This document shows positions 1 to 5,624 of a stretch of DNA of 12,333 bases, in pieces. The position numbers were made by a program, and so were the translations under genes. Every line of letters starts with the position of its first letter. Within the stretch, counting starts at the first letter, position 1. The notes beneath the pieces were generated by a model. The model did not search any database. It was not told where the DNA came from and was given only the letters and a program-made list of their open reading frames with translations. Source of the stretch: CAYGZA01 sp964354135 (GTDB taxonomy: Bacteria > Planctomycetota > Planctomycetia > Pirellulales > Thermoguttaceae); contig CAYGZA010000205.1 of assembly GCA_964354135.1 (NCBI GenBank), positions 1 to 12,333 of the forward strand. Direction: 5' to 3'.

Positions 1-687
1 GGCCGCGTCGTAGTAGCTGCCGCGGTGGCCCACCGTCAGGGCCTCGGCCGCGGTGATCTCCACGTGGTCGACGTAGTTGCGGTTCCAGATCGGCTCGAAG
101 ATCGCGTTGGCGAACCGGAACACCAGGACGTTCTGCACCGTCTCCTTGCCGAGGTAGTGGTCGATGCGGAAGACCTGCCGCTCGGCGAAAACCTGGTGGA
201 CTGCCTCGTTGAGCTGCCGGGCGCTCGGCCGATCGACGCCGAACGGCTTTTCGATCACGATGCGCCGCGGGCCCCGGCTCTCCCCGGCCAACGCGGCGAC
301 CCCCAAGTGGGCGATGGCCCGCCCGTAAGACTGCGGCGCCGTGGCCAGGTAGTAGATTCGGGTGGCGCCGTCCGGGCCTTCCAGCCCGTCGAGCAGATTG
401 CCGAGGTCCCGGAAATCGTCGCTCCGCTCGATGTCGCCGGCGTGATAGAACAGGGCCGGGGCAAACGCGTCCCACGCGGCCCGGTCGAACCGGCTGCCGA
501 GGAACCGGGCGGTCGACTCGGCCAGCCTCTCGCGCCACGCCTCGTGACTGAACGGCGTGCGGGAGAAGCCCATAATCCGCGTCGGCTCCGGCAACCGCCG
601 CTTGCGGAACAACTCGTACAGCGCGGGCACGAGCTTCCGGTGGGTCAGGTCGCCGGAGGCACCGAAGATGACAATCGTGTGGGCCAT
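1..687 (-). CDS. zwf: Glucose-6-phosphate 1-dehydrogenase, N-terminal 229 residues (cut by window edge)
   Basis: This enzyme oxidises glucose 6-phosphate to 6-phosphogluconolactone with NAD(P)+, the first step of the oxidative pentose phosphate pathway, in the cytoplasm. The start MAHTIVIFGASGDLTHRKL carries the family's dinucleotide-binding GASGDLTxRKL motif (residues 9-19). EKPFG at 146-150 and the substrate-binding RIDHYLGKE at 174-182 are both intact. The reading frame is open to base 1, where the protein reads SYYDAA; the catalytic base histidine, near residue 240 in the Leuconostoc enzyme, and the rest of the roughly 490-residue family lie outside. The ATG at 687 is the only start that fits the family N-terminus. 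No Shine-Dalgarno sequence is visible before it; the stop codon of a broken DUF4160 frame lies two bases upstream, so translation may depend on coupling. The family assignment is certain; cofactor preference cannot be read from this part. Confidence 0.96.
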   Translation of the reverse strand, partial: MAHTIVIFGASGDLTHRKLVPALYELFRKRRLPEPTRIMGFSRTPFSHEAWRERLAESTARFLGSRFDRAAWDAFAPALFYHAGDIERSDDFRDLGNLLDGLEGPDGATRIYYLATAPQSYGRAIAHLGVAALAGESRGPRRIVIEKPFGVDRPSARQLNEAVHQVFAERQVFRIDHYLGKETVQNVLVFRFANAIFEPIWNRNYVDHVEITAAEALTVGHRGSYYDAA

Positions 688-689
688 GT

Positions 690-755
690 CTACAGGTTGT
701 GATCGTCGAAGAACATCTTGATCACGATGCCGAAGAAACGGCTGATCTCAGGCAT
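690..755 (-). pseudogene. Truncated DUF4160 gene, 5' remnant of 21 codons
   Basis: The frame reads MPEISRFFGIVIKMFFDDHN, then Leu and a TAG stop. This matches the start of DUF4160 proteins, which continue with PPHFHA and run to about 80-90 residues; here the match ends after Asn20. The ATG overlaps the DUF2442 stop by eight bases (ATGCCTGA), the arrangement expected for an intact DUF2442-DUF4160 pair. Directly after the remnant's stop, two bases separate it from the zwf start. I infer a deletion or recombination that joined the 5' end of the DUF4160 gene to zwf, near base 695. It may still be translated as a 21-residue peptide and couple translation of zwf. The family call is from memory of the conserved N-terminus and is fairly secure despite the short length. 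Confidence 0.75.
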
Positions 756-1032
756 GGGTGGGCTCGCGACGCAGGCTGGGAAAGAGGTCCTCGGGCCTCT
801 TCCCTGTCGCCTTTAGATAGAGAGCGTCTGGGCATAGATCGATATCCTCGCTCCAGACCAGTTCACCCGAAGGTCCAATGCGGACCTGTTCGAAGGTGCG
901 CGGATCGCTCCAGACCGCGAAGACGCCTTTGCCCGCCAGGTGCGACAGGTCCACGGTCCCGGCGACGCCGTCGTCAAACGCCAGCTCCAGGCGGTAGGCT
1001 TCGAGGACTTTCACGCCAATGATCTTGGGCAT
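748..1032 (-). CDS. DUF2442 family protein
   Basis: This is a 94-residue protein beginning MPKIIGVKVLEAYRLEL, with the typical DUF2442 features: FDDGVAGTVDLSHLAGKGVFAVW, split here as FDDGVAGTVDLSHL then AGKGVFAVW, followed by a conserved Asp-Pro, an acidic ELVWSEDIDLCPDALY stretch and a C-terminal REPTHA. Its length is that of the family. The start is set by a GGGGAG Shine-Dalgarno sequence nine bases upstream. DUF2442 genes are often found next to DUF4160 genes; the biochemical role is not established, and the pair is sometimes compared with toxin-antitoxin modules on the basis of size and layout only. Here the partner directly downstream is truncated after 20 residues, so DUF2442 may now be an orphan. 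It is probably cotranscribed with zwf. Confidence 0.88.
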   Translation of the reverse strand: MPKIIGVKVLEAYRLELAFDDGVAGTVDLSHLAGKGVFAVWSDPRTFEQVRIGPSGELVWSEDIDLCPDALYLKATGKRPEDLFPSLRREPTHA

Positions 1033-1054
1033 CTCAGTTTACTCCCCGACCAAT

Positions 1055-1060
1055 ATCATA
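1055..1060 (-). promoter_or_regulatory. Candidate -10 element for the DUF2442-zwf cluster
   Basis: On the minus strand TATGAT differs from the sigma-70 consensus TATAAT by one base and lies 22 bases before the DUF2442 ATG. The hexamer 17 bases further upstream (TTTCCC) is a poor -35 match, so this is only a candidate. Confidence 0.3.
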
Positions 1061-1139
1061 CCGCAGGCGCGTGGAGCGGGAAAGCGTCGCGGGCAAGCGG
1101 CGTGCGGCGGGAGCCGCCGATCCGCGTCGGGACGACGCC

Positions 1140-1922
1140 TCAGAACCACGCGGCGGTGAAGCCGCCGTCCACGTTGACCACGGCCCCGGTGATGAACTGC
1201 CCGGCCTTCGGAGACAGCAGGAGCAGGGCAGCCCCGACCAGCTCCTCCGGCTCGCCGAAGCGGCCCATCGGCGTGTGCCGCATGATGTTGTCGATTCGCT
1301 CCGGGTCCAAGAGCCGGCGGTTCTGCTCGGCCGGAAAGAACCCGGGGCAGATGGCGTTGCAGCGGACGCCCTGGCGGCCGAATTCCCGGGCCACGTTCTT
1401 CGTCAGGTTCACGACGCCCGCCTTGGAGCAGGAGTAGGCAAACACGCGCGACAGCGGCAGGTGCGAGGTGACGCTCCCGATGTTGAGAATCGCCCCGCCG
1501 CCCGAGGCGACCATGTGGCGGCCGAAGACCTGACACGCCTGGAAGACCGCCTTCAGGTTGATGGCCATGACGCGGTCCCAATCGGCCTCCGCGGCCTCCA
1601 GGAAGGTGCTTCCGGCATTGACGCCGGCGGAGTTGACCAGAACGTCCACCCGGCCGTTCATCTCAGCCGCAGTCGCAAGGAGCTTCTCCAGCGAGGGCCG
1701 CGAGGTCACGTCCACGGTGCAGTGACCGGCTTCGCCGGCGCAGGCCCTGAGGTGTTCGACGCGGCGGCGGCAACCTTCCTCGGTCAGATCGGCGACGACC
1801 ACGTGGGCCCCGGCACGCAGGATCCCCTCGCACAGGGCGCCGCCCAGCACCCCGGCGCCGCCGATCACCACGGCGACTTGGCCATCGAGCCCGAAGAGTT
1901 CTCTCAGATAATCGGAAGACAT
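1140..1922 (-). CDS. Short-chain dehydrogenase/reductase (SDR) family oxidoreductase
   Basis: This 260-residue classical SDR would be a cytoplasmic NAD(P)-dependent oxidoreductase. The glycine-rich nucleotide loop is GGAGVLGG at 21-28, with Ile20 where most members have Thr. Asp45 at the end of the second strand suggests NAD(H) rather than NADP(H). NSAG at 97-100 replaces the usual NNAG. The catalytic tetrad is Asn122, Ser150 (in NIGSV), Tyr163 and Lys167 (YSCSK). A C-terminal PKAGQFITGAVVNVDGGF is the usual SDR ending, followed by TAAWF. The N-terminal YLRELFGLDGQVAVV resembles SDRs annotated as mannonate/fructuronate or gluconate oxidoreductases, which would fit sugar-acid metabolism, but substrate cannot be fixed from sequence. 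The gene stands alone, with a repeat-filled gap upstream and 107 bases to DUF2442 downstream. Confidence 0.93.
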   Translation of the reverse strand: MSSDYLRELFGLDGQVAVVIGGAGVLGGALCEGILRAGAHVVVADLTEEGCRRRVEHLRACAGEAGHCTVDVTSRPSLEKLLATAAEMNGRVDVLVNSAGVNAGSTFLEAAEADWDRVMAINLKAVFQACQVFGRHMVASGGGAILNIGSVTSHLPLSRVFAYSCSKAGVVNLTKNVAREFGRQGVRCNAICPGFFPAEQNRRLLDPERIDNIMRHTPMGRFGEPEELVGAALLLLSPKAGQFITGAVVNVDGGFTAAWF

Positions 1923-1955
1923 GCTCGGTTTTCCCGGGACGTCTTGGAACGCGGC

Positions 1956-2039
1956 GATCGGCTATCAGCCGTCAGCTATTAGCTGTCAGCTTTCAGCTAT
2001 CAGCTATCAGCACTCAGCTACCAGCACTCAGCGTAAGCC
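1956..2039. repeat. Heptanucleotide tandem repeat, consensus yAyCAGC
   Basis: Ten consecutive 7-base units at 1963-2032 each end in AGC, nine of them in CAGC apart from one TAGC; units include TATCAGC, TGTCAGC and ACTCAGC. Degenerate units extend the phase to 1956 and 2039. The period is strictly seven with no slip. It fills the region just upstream of the SDR gene and has no coding potential. Confidence 0.9.
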
Positions 2040-2143
2040 GGGCGCATCTCGACTGCAAGGGAGAACGGCGATTGCCGAGCGGTCGGCGCGCCCTCCCTGC
2101 CGACGGGCTCAGGGCGCCCAGGAATACCTTGGCCGATTCCCGG

Positions 2144-2201
2144 TTGTGGTGCAGGCGTCTCGCCTGCGTTGTTGCGGGCAGGCGGGACGCCTGCACCACA
2201 A
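2144..2201. repeat. Long near-perfect inverted repeat (REP-like hairpin)
   Basis: Arms of 24 bases (2144-2167 and 2178-2201) differ at one position and enclose a 10-base loop. Each arm itself contains a smaller palindrome (GCAGGCG...CGCCTGC). Short open frames across it are artefacts of the repeat. It lies 30 bases after the helicase stop; there is no T-run next to it, so it is not a clear terminator. From memory, elements of this sequence type are scattered widely in planctomycete genomes. Confidence 0.85.
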
Positions 2202-2221
2202 GCCTTGTTCAAGCTGTACTT

Positions 2222-2267
2222 GAGCGCGCCCTCACCCCCTGCCGCTCTCCCGCGGACGGGAGAGGGG
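2222..2267. repeat. Palindromic intergenic repeat running into the helicase 3' end
   Basis: A perfect hairpin has 8-base arms CTCTCCCG (2245-2252) and CGGGAGAG (2257-2264) with a CGGA loop, followed on the minus strand by a G-rich GGCAGGGGGTGAGGGC segment. It resembles the common dispersed element with core CCCTCTCCC...GGGAGAGGG. It encodes roughly residues 687-693 of the helicase, and the stop codon lies in the G-rich part. Confidence 0.7.
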
Positions 2268-4322
2268 AGTCATTGCCGGAGGACGGCCTGGCGTTGCATC
2301 GCCCGGTTTCGACTTGGGGCTCTCGGGTCGCCTCGGAGGCCGGCTGGCATTGACGTGCCGGCCGGCCACGGCCGCGAGGTAATTCGGGTGATCGGCCTCT
2401 CCGGCCGCCTCGTAGAGGAAGCGGCTGTGGACCGTCGGGCGGGCCTTCCCCCATTTTTGGCGGCTCAGGGCCAGGGTGAAGGTCAGCCGGCGACGGGCCC
2501 GGGTCATGCCGACGTAGCAGAGCCGCCGCTCTTCCTCGATCCCCTCCGGGGCATCCTCCACCGACCGGCGGTGCGGCAGCAGGCCCTCTTCCATCCCGAT
2601 CATGTACACCTCCGCGAATTCCAGCCCCTTGGCGGCGTGGAGGGTCATAAGCACGACCGCGTCGCGATCGAGCTTCGATTCCTTGTCGCGATCCCCATCC
2701 GCGCTGGTTAAGGCAATCTCCTGGAGGAACCCGGCCAGCGTGGGTTTCGCCGCCCGCTCGGAGTAGCTGCCCGCGGCGTTGACGACCTCCTCGACGCTCG
2801 CCCACCGCGCCTGGTGCTCCGACGGCTCCGCATAGAGCCGCTTCAACTCCTCGCGATAGCCGATTTCTTCGATCAGTTCCCGAATGATCTGCACCGGGGC
2901 ATGGCGTGAAGCCCGGGCGTGGTGCTCCTCGATCAAACGCCGGAATTCGCCGACGGTGTGGACCGTCGCCGGGGAGAATCCCAGCCGCGCGGCGTCGCCG
3001 AGGAGTTCCCAAAGCGGCTTGGCAGCGGCCACCGCCGTCTCCAGCAACCGGGTCACGGTCGCCTGGCCGATTCCCCGGGCGGGGACGTTGACGATCCTCA
3101 AGAGCGACAACTCATCGCGGGGATTGAGCACCAGTTTGAGATAGGCCAAGAGATCGCGGACTTCCCTCCGGTCGTAGAACGACATTCCACCGACCAGCAC
3201 GTAGGGGATCTTGGCGCGGCGGAGGTGCTGTTCGAACGGCCGCGGTTGCTCGTTGGTGCGGCAGAGAACGGCGAAGTCGCGGGGCCGGCATTGCCCGCCG
3301 CAAACCCGCGCCCGGATCTCCTCGACCACGGTCTTGGCTTCGCTCTCCTCGTCGCGCAGTTGGAGGATTCGCGGCGGCTCACCGCGGCCGGCGGTGTGAA
3401 GCTGCTTGGGATGGCGGCGCTTGTTGAATGCGATCAGCCGGTTGGACCAGGCAAGGATCTCCTGCGTCGAGCGGTAGTTGATTTCCAGGCGGACCACGTT
3501 TGCGTCGGGCCAATCGCGGGTGAAGCGGAGGATGTGGGTGACTTCGGCGCCCCGCCACCCGTAGATCGACTGGTCGTCGTCTCCCACCACGCACAGATTG
3601 CGGTGGCCGCCCGCCAGCGCCTTGACGATGCGGTATTGGGTGGCGTTGGTGTCCTGGTATTCGTCGACCAGCAGGTGATCGAACCGCTCGGCCTCGCTGC
3701 GGCAAACGGCCGCGGAGCCCGCCAGCAGCTCCTCGGTGCAGAGCAGGAGGTCGTCGAAATCGAGGGCCCCGGCGGCTTTCAGGGCCTTCTGGTACCGCCG
3801 ATAGGCCGCAGCGGCCAGATGGTCCTTATCGGTCTGAGCCGTGGCCGCCGCCTGGTCCGGCCGCACGGAGGCCATCTTCCAGCGGCCGATCCGGTGGATC
3901 AGCTCTCCCGGGCGGAGCGCCCCTTCGGCCACCTTGATCTCCCGAAGCACCGACCGCGCGAGGCTCTCCTGATCCCCCCGATCGTAAATGGCAAACGTCC
4001 GCGGATAGCCCCGCGGGGCATGGCGGCGAAGAACGCGGACGCACAGCGAATGGAACGTCGAAATCTCGGGCTTGCCGTCGACCCTCTTGCCGATCAAGGC
4101 CAGGGCCCGCGAGCGCATCTCGTCGGCGGCCTTGTTGGTGAACGTGACGGCGAGGATCCGCTCCGGACGCGTGCCGCGGCGGATCAGCTCGGCAATGCGG
4201 TGCGTGACGACCCGGGTCTTCCCGGTCCCGGCCCCCGCCAGCACCAGGAGCGGCCCTCGGGCGGTCATGACGGCCTGCCATTGGGCGGCGTTCAGGTCTG
4301 TCGCGGGGCGTGTCAGGGTCAT
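2232..4322 (-). CDS. ATP-dependent DNA helicase, UvrD/Rep/PcrA type (superfamily 1A)
   Basis: This 696-residue helicase unwinds DNA 3' to 5' during repair or replication restart. The Q motif is LNAAQWQAV at 10-18, Walker A AGAGTGKT at 29-36, motif Ia TFTNKAADEM at 60-69, Walker B DEYQDT at 220-225, motif III GDDDQSIYGWRGA at 247-259, motif V TLHAAKGLEF at 560-569 and motif VI VGMTRA at 604-609. All core motifs are intact, so it should be active. The length is close to Rep; the region after residue 640 is a low-complexity, basic Pro/Arg/Ser tail and shows no recognisable C-terminal Tudor-like domain of UvrD/PcrA. The last dozen residues and the stop fall in a dispersed repeat. The ATG at 4322 is chosen because the Q motif begins ten residues later. 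The gene stands alone and diverges from the plus-strand cassette at 4482. Whether it is the cell's UvrD, Rep or an accessory paralogue cannot be told. Confidence 0.95.
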   Translation of the reverse strand: MTLTRPATDLNAAQWQAVMTARGPLLVLAGAGTGKTRVVTHRIAELIRRGTRPERILAVTFTNKAADEMRSRALALIGKRVDGKPEISTFHSLCVRVLRRHAPRGYPRTFAIYDRGDQESLARSVLREIKVAEGALRPGELIHRIGRWKMASVRPDQAAATAQTDKDHLAAAAYRRYQKALKAAGALDFDDLLLCTEELLAGSAAVCRSEAERFDHLLVDEYQDTNATQYRIVKALAGGHRNLCVVGDDDQSIYGWRGAEVTHILRFTRDWPDANVVRLEINYRSTQEILAWSNRLIAFNKRRHPKQLHTAGRGEPPRILQLRDEESEAKTVVEEIRARVCGGQCRPRDFAVLCRTNEQPRPFEQHLRRAKIPYVLVGGMSFYDRREVRDLLAYLKLVLNPRDELSLLRIVNVPARGIGQATVTRLLETAVAAAKPLWELLGDAARLGFSPATVHTVGEFRRLIEEHHARASRHAPVQIIRELIEEIGYREELKRLYAEPSEHQARWASVEEVVNAAGSYSERAAKPTLAGFLQEIALTSADGDRDKESKLDRDAVVLMTLHAAKGLEFAEVYMIGMEEGLLPHRRSVEDAPEGIEEERRLCYVGMTRARRRLTFTLALSRQKWGKARPTVHSRFLYEAAGEADHPNYLAAVAGRHVNASRPPRRPESPKSKPGDATPGRPPAMTPLSRPRESGRG

Positions 4323-4448
4323 GGGGCCCCATCCGACGGGGTTCGTCTGGCTTGTGGCAGAAGCCTGGATCGTAAGGGCCCGGCGGCTCGGGCGAAAGGG
4401 GCAGCCGCGCTCAGCAGAGGCGAATCCACCGCCGAATCGCCGCGACTG

Positions 4449-4477
4449 GGCGCCCTTGCGCCCCGTCCGATCGGGGT
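4449..4477. repeat. Imperfect direct repeat, left copy, bordering the plus-strand cassette
   Basis: It contains GCGCCCCGT, three other bases, then ATCGGGGT, and matches 5539-5569, where five bases lie between the same two blocks. A further 9 of 12 bases match on the left side. The blocks CCCCG and CGGGG also form a small inverted repeat just before the Ntn hydrolase start, and the GGGG of this copy is the only Shine-Dalgarno candidate for that gene. Confidence 0.5.
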
Positions 4478-4481
4478 AGAG

Positions 4482-5201
4482 ATGACGCTAATAGTGGCCT
4501 TGCAAGGAAAGGACGGTCTGGTACTATCTGCCGACAGCCGTGGGACCATTGGGGATCCACGGGGGTTGACGGCCATCAATGATGACCAAACAAAGCTGTT
4601 CAGGTTGGCGAACTATTGCGGGATAGGAATAACTGGATCGTCGGAACTCGCGGCAAAGGTTGTCGACGACCTCAAAAACCAGTTGAACGCCGAACAGGAT
4701 CAGTTTGCAGACGAGATCACTGACAAGACCCGAGGCGTTGTCCGAGGACTGTACGACGATTGGTTTCAGAAGTTTCCGCCGAAGGAGCGTCCACCGCTAG
4801 TATTGACCCTGGTCGGATACGCGCAGGAGAACAACAAGCCGCAGATACCACGAACGTGCCTCTTGGCAAGCCAGCTTGATTTTGCGCCACAGTTGTTTCC
4901 GAACGGTAATTGTCTGAGTGGCGTGCCGCAGTATGCCGTTTACTTGATGCACAGACTTTACCATCCCGAAATGCGCGTTGGGAATCTCACTCGATTGGCA
5001 GCACACCTGATTTCCGAGACAGCCACGCAAGACCCAAAGGTTGGGGGAGCGATTCATATCGCAACAATCACGAAGAAGGAGGGATACCAAGAATTAGGGC
5101 CAGAGGAAGTCAAGTCAATCATCGAAAAGAACAATGAGCAAAACGAGAAACTCAAGAAGTTCTTCTTCGGTTCAACGAGGCAACCCCATGCAGGAAACTA
5201 A
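4482..5201 (+). CDS. Proteasome beta/HslV-like Ntn hydrolase
   Basis: The 239-residue product starts M-TLIVALQGKDGLVLSADS, the N-terminus of the proteasome/HslV fold: removal of Met would expose Thr2 as the nucleophile (Thr1), with Asp18 (Asp17 of the family) in LSADS and Lys38 in QTKLFRL as the other catalytic residues. The glycine turn CGIGITGSSEL (45-55) matches the HslV segment that helps form the oxyanion hole. No propeptide is present. It is longer than HslV (about 175 residues), with a charged C-terminal helix (about 210-230, rich in Glu, Lys and Asn). There is no signal peptide, so it should be cytoplasmic. No HslU, Mpa/ARC or other unfoldase is in the window. An open frame continues upstream antisense to the helicase; the ATG at 4482 is fixed by the family N-terminus. 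It overlaps the next gene by 14 bases. Base composition is lower in GC than the flanks (38 to 57 percent in lines counted) and it uses ATA codons. Fold confident, substrate unknown. Confidence 0.85.
   Translation: MTLIVALQGKDGLVLSADSRGTIGDPRGLTAINDDQTKLFRLANYCGIGITGSSELAAKVVDDLKNQLNAEQDQFADEITDKTRGVVRGLYDDWFQKFPPKERPPLVLTLVGYAQENNKPQIPRTCLLASQLDFAPQLFPNGNCLSGVPQYAVYLMHRLYHPEMRVGNLTRLAAHLISETATQDPKVGGAIHIATITKKEGYQELGPEEVKSIIEKNNEQNEKLKKFFFGSTRQPHAGN
5177..5180 (+). promoter_or_regulatory. Ribosome binding site deciding the start of the small partner gene
   Basis: GAGG lies seven bases before the ATG at 5188, inside the 3' end of the Ntn hydrolase gene. An in-frame ATG at 5134 has no comparable site, so the shorter 64-residue product is preferred. 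Confidence 0.6.
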
Positions 5202-5382
5202 CTTCTTCCAGAAGCTAGGCCAGAACGCCTACTTTATCGTCGATTCGATTTCTTCGCAAACCCGCCTGCTGCCCTATGATCCCGTGTTGGCAAATCAGGC
5301 CATTCTTGGTGGCTGGGACGACCAACTGCTAATTGACTATGGCTCGCCTCAAGAGGAGGAGCAGGAGCAGGAGCAGGAATAG
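5188..5382 (+). CDS. Small protein of unknown function with Glu/Gln C-terminal tail
   Basis: I do not recognise this 64-residue protein. It begins MQETNFFQKLGQNAYFIVDS, has a central hydrophobic and aromatic part containing LLPYDP, LANQAILGGWDDQL and LIDYG (about 27-52), and ends in PQEEEQEQEQE. The tail is coded by a GAGCAG hexanucleotide repeat (three copies, 5359-5376), so its length could vary by slippage. There is no signal peptide, membrane span or cysteine. Its ATG lies inside the end of the Ntn hydrolase gene (14-base overlap), which implies one transcript and coupled translation. It could be a regulator, adaptor, substrate or inhibitor of the peptidase. Its size and terminal Glu recall Pup, but the Gly-Gly before the C-terminus and the Pup helices are missing, so it should not be called Pup. 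The longer frame from 5134 would add 18 Ser/Arg-rich residues. Confidence 0.72.
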   Translation: MQETNFFQKLGQNAYFIVDSISSQTRLLPYDPVLANQAILGGWDDQLLIDYGSPQEEEQEQEQE

Positions 5383-5390
5383 CGAGGGGG

Positions 5391-5450
5391 ATGGCGTCAC
5401 CCATGACCGCCGCGGTTAGGGCCCGATTGTTGCAGTTCGGGGGACGCCAT
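5391..5450. repeat. Inverted repeat downstream of the cassette
   Basis: ATGGCGTCACCC at 5391-5402 pairs with 5439-5450 at 11 of 12 positions around a 36-base interior, which itself contains the small palindrome ACCGCCGCGGT (5406-5416). It begins nine bases after the stop of the small gene and could form a stem in its mRNA; there is no T-run, so a terminator is unproven. Confidence 0.5.
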
Positions 5451-5470
5451 ACCGGATTCTAGACAGTTCC

Positions 5471-5486
5471 TGGGCCGCGCGGCCCA
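5471..5486. other. Perfect 16-base palindrome
   Basis: TGGGCCGCGCGGCCCA is identical to its reverse complement. It lies between the cassette and the DUF1501 stop. It could be an operator, a cruciform or a chance GC-rich palindrome. The rest of 5383-5624 holds no gene. Confidence 0.45.
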
Positions 5487-5538
5487 TTTCCACTCATCCG
5501 CTGGCCTTGGATCCAGGACGCTCTTGAGCCGCCTTCCG

Positions 5539-5569
5539 GGCTGCCTCGCGCCCCGTGGCACATCGGGGT
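5539..5569. repeat. Imperfect direct repeat, right copy, bordering the plus-strand cassette
   Basis: This is the partner of 4449-4477: GCGCCCCGT at 5548-5556, five bases, then ATCGGGGT at 5562-5569, with a partly matching left extension. It ends just before a copy of the 26-base dispersed element. Confidence 0.5.
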
Positions 5570-5574
5570 GTTCT

Positions 5575-5600
5575 TCTCCGCGCTCTCCGTGCCTCCGTGG
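5575..5600 (+). repeat. 26-base dispersed element, copy 1
   Basis: The element ends in CTCCGTGCCTCCGTGG and matches the reverse complement of 8302-8327 at 23 of 26 positions. It lies 24 bases beyond the DUF1501 stop. Confidence 0.8.
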
Positions 5601-5624
5601 TCTGTTCCCCCCGTCGATCGACGA

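Noticed and set aside
1963..2032. CRISPR-like array
   Set aside because: Units are seven bases with no spacers, far too short for a CRISPR repeat-spacer structure.
2014..2212. Short frames across the inverted repeat at 2144-2201 on the minus strand
   Set aside because: They read through palindromic repeat DNA and have no family features or ribosome binding site.
2245..2264. Rho-independent terminator for the helicase gene
   Set aside because: The hairpin lies before the stop codon and is not followed by a T-run on the minus strand.
2919..4481. In-frame upstream extension of the plus-strand Ntn hydrolase frame, giving a 760-residue reading frame
   Set aside because: It lies antisense to the helicase, whose motifs are all intact, and the hydrolase family begins at the Met-Thr of 4482.
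5188..5382. Pup or UBact, the bacterial ubiquitin-like tags
   Set aside because: Size and terminal Glu are similar, but the Gly-Gly or Gly-Glu/Gln ending and the helical Pup core are missing, and no ligase, deamidase or ATPase is present.
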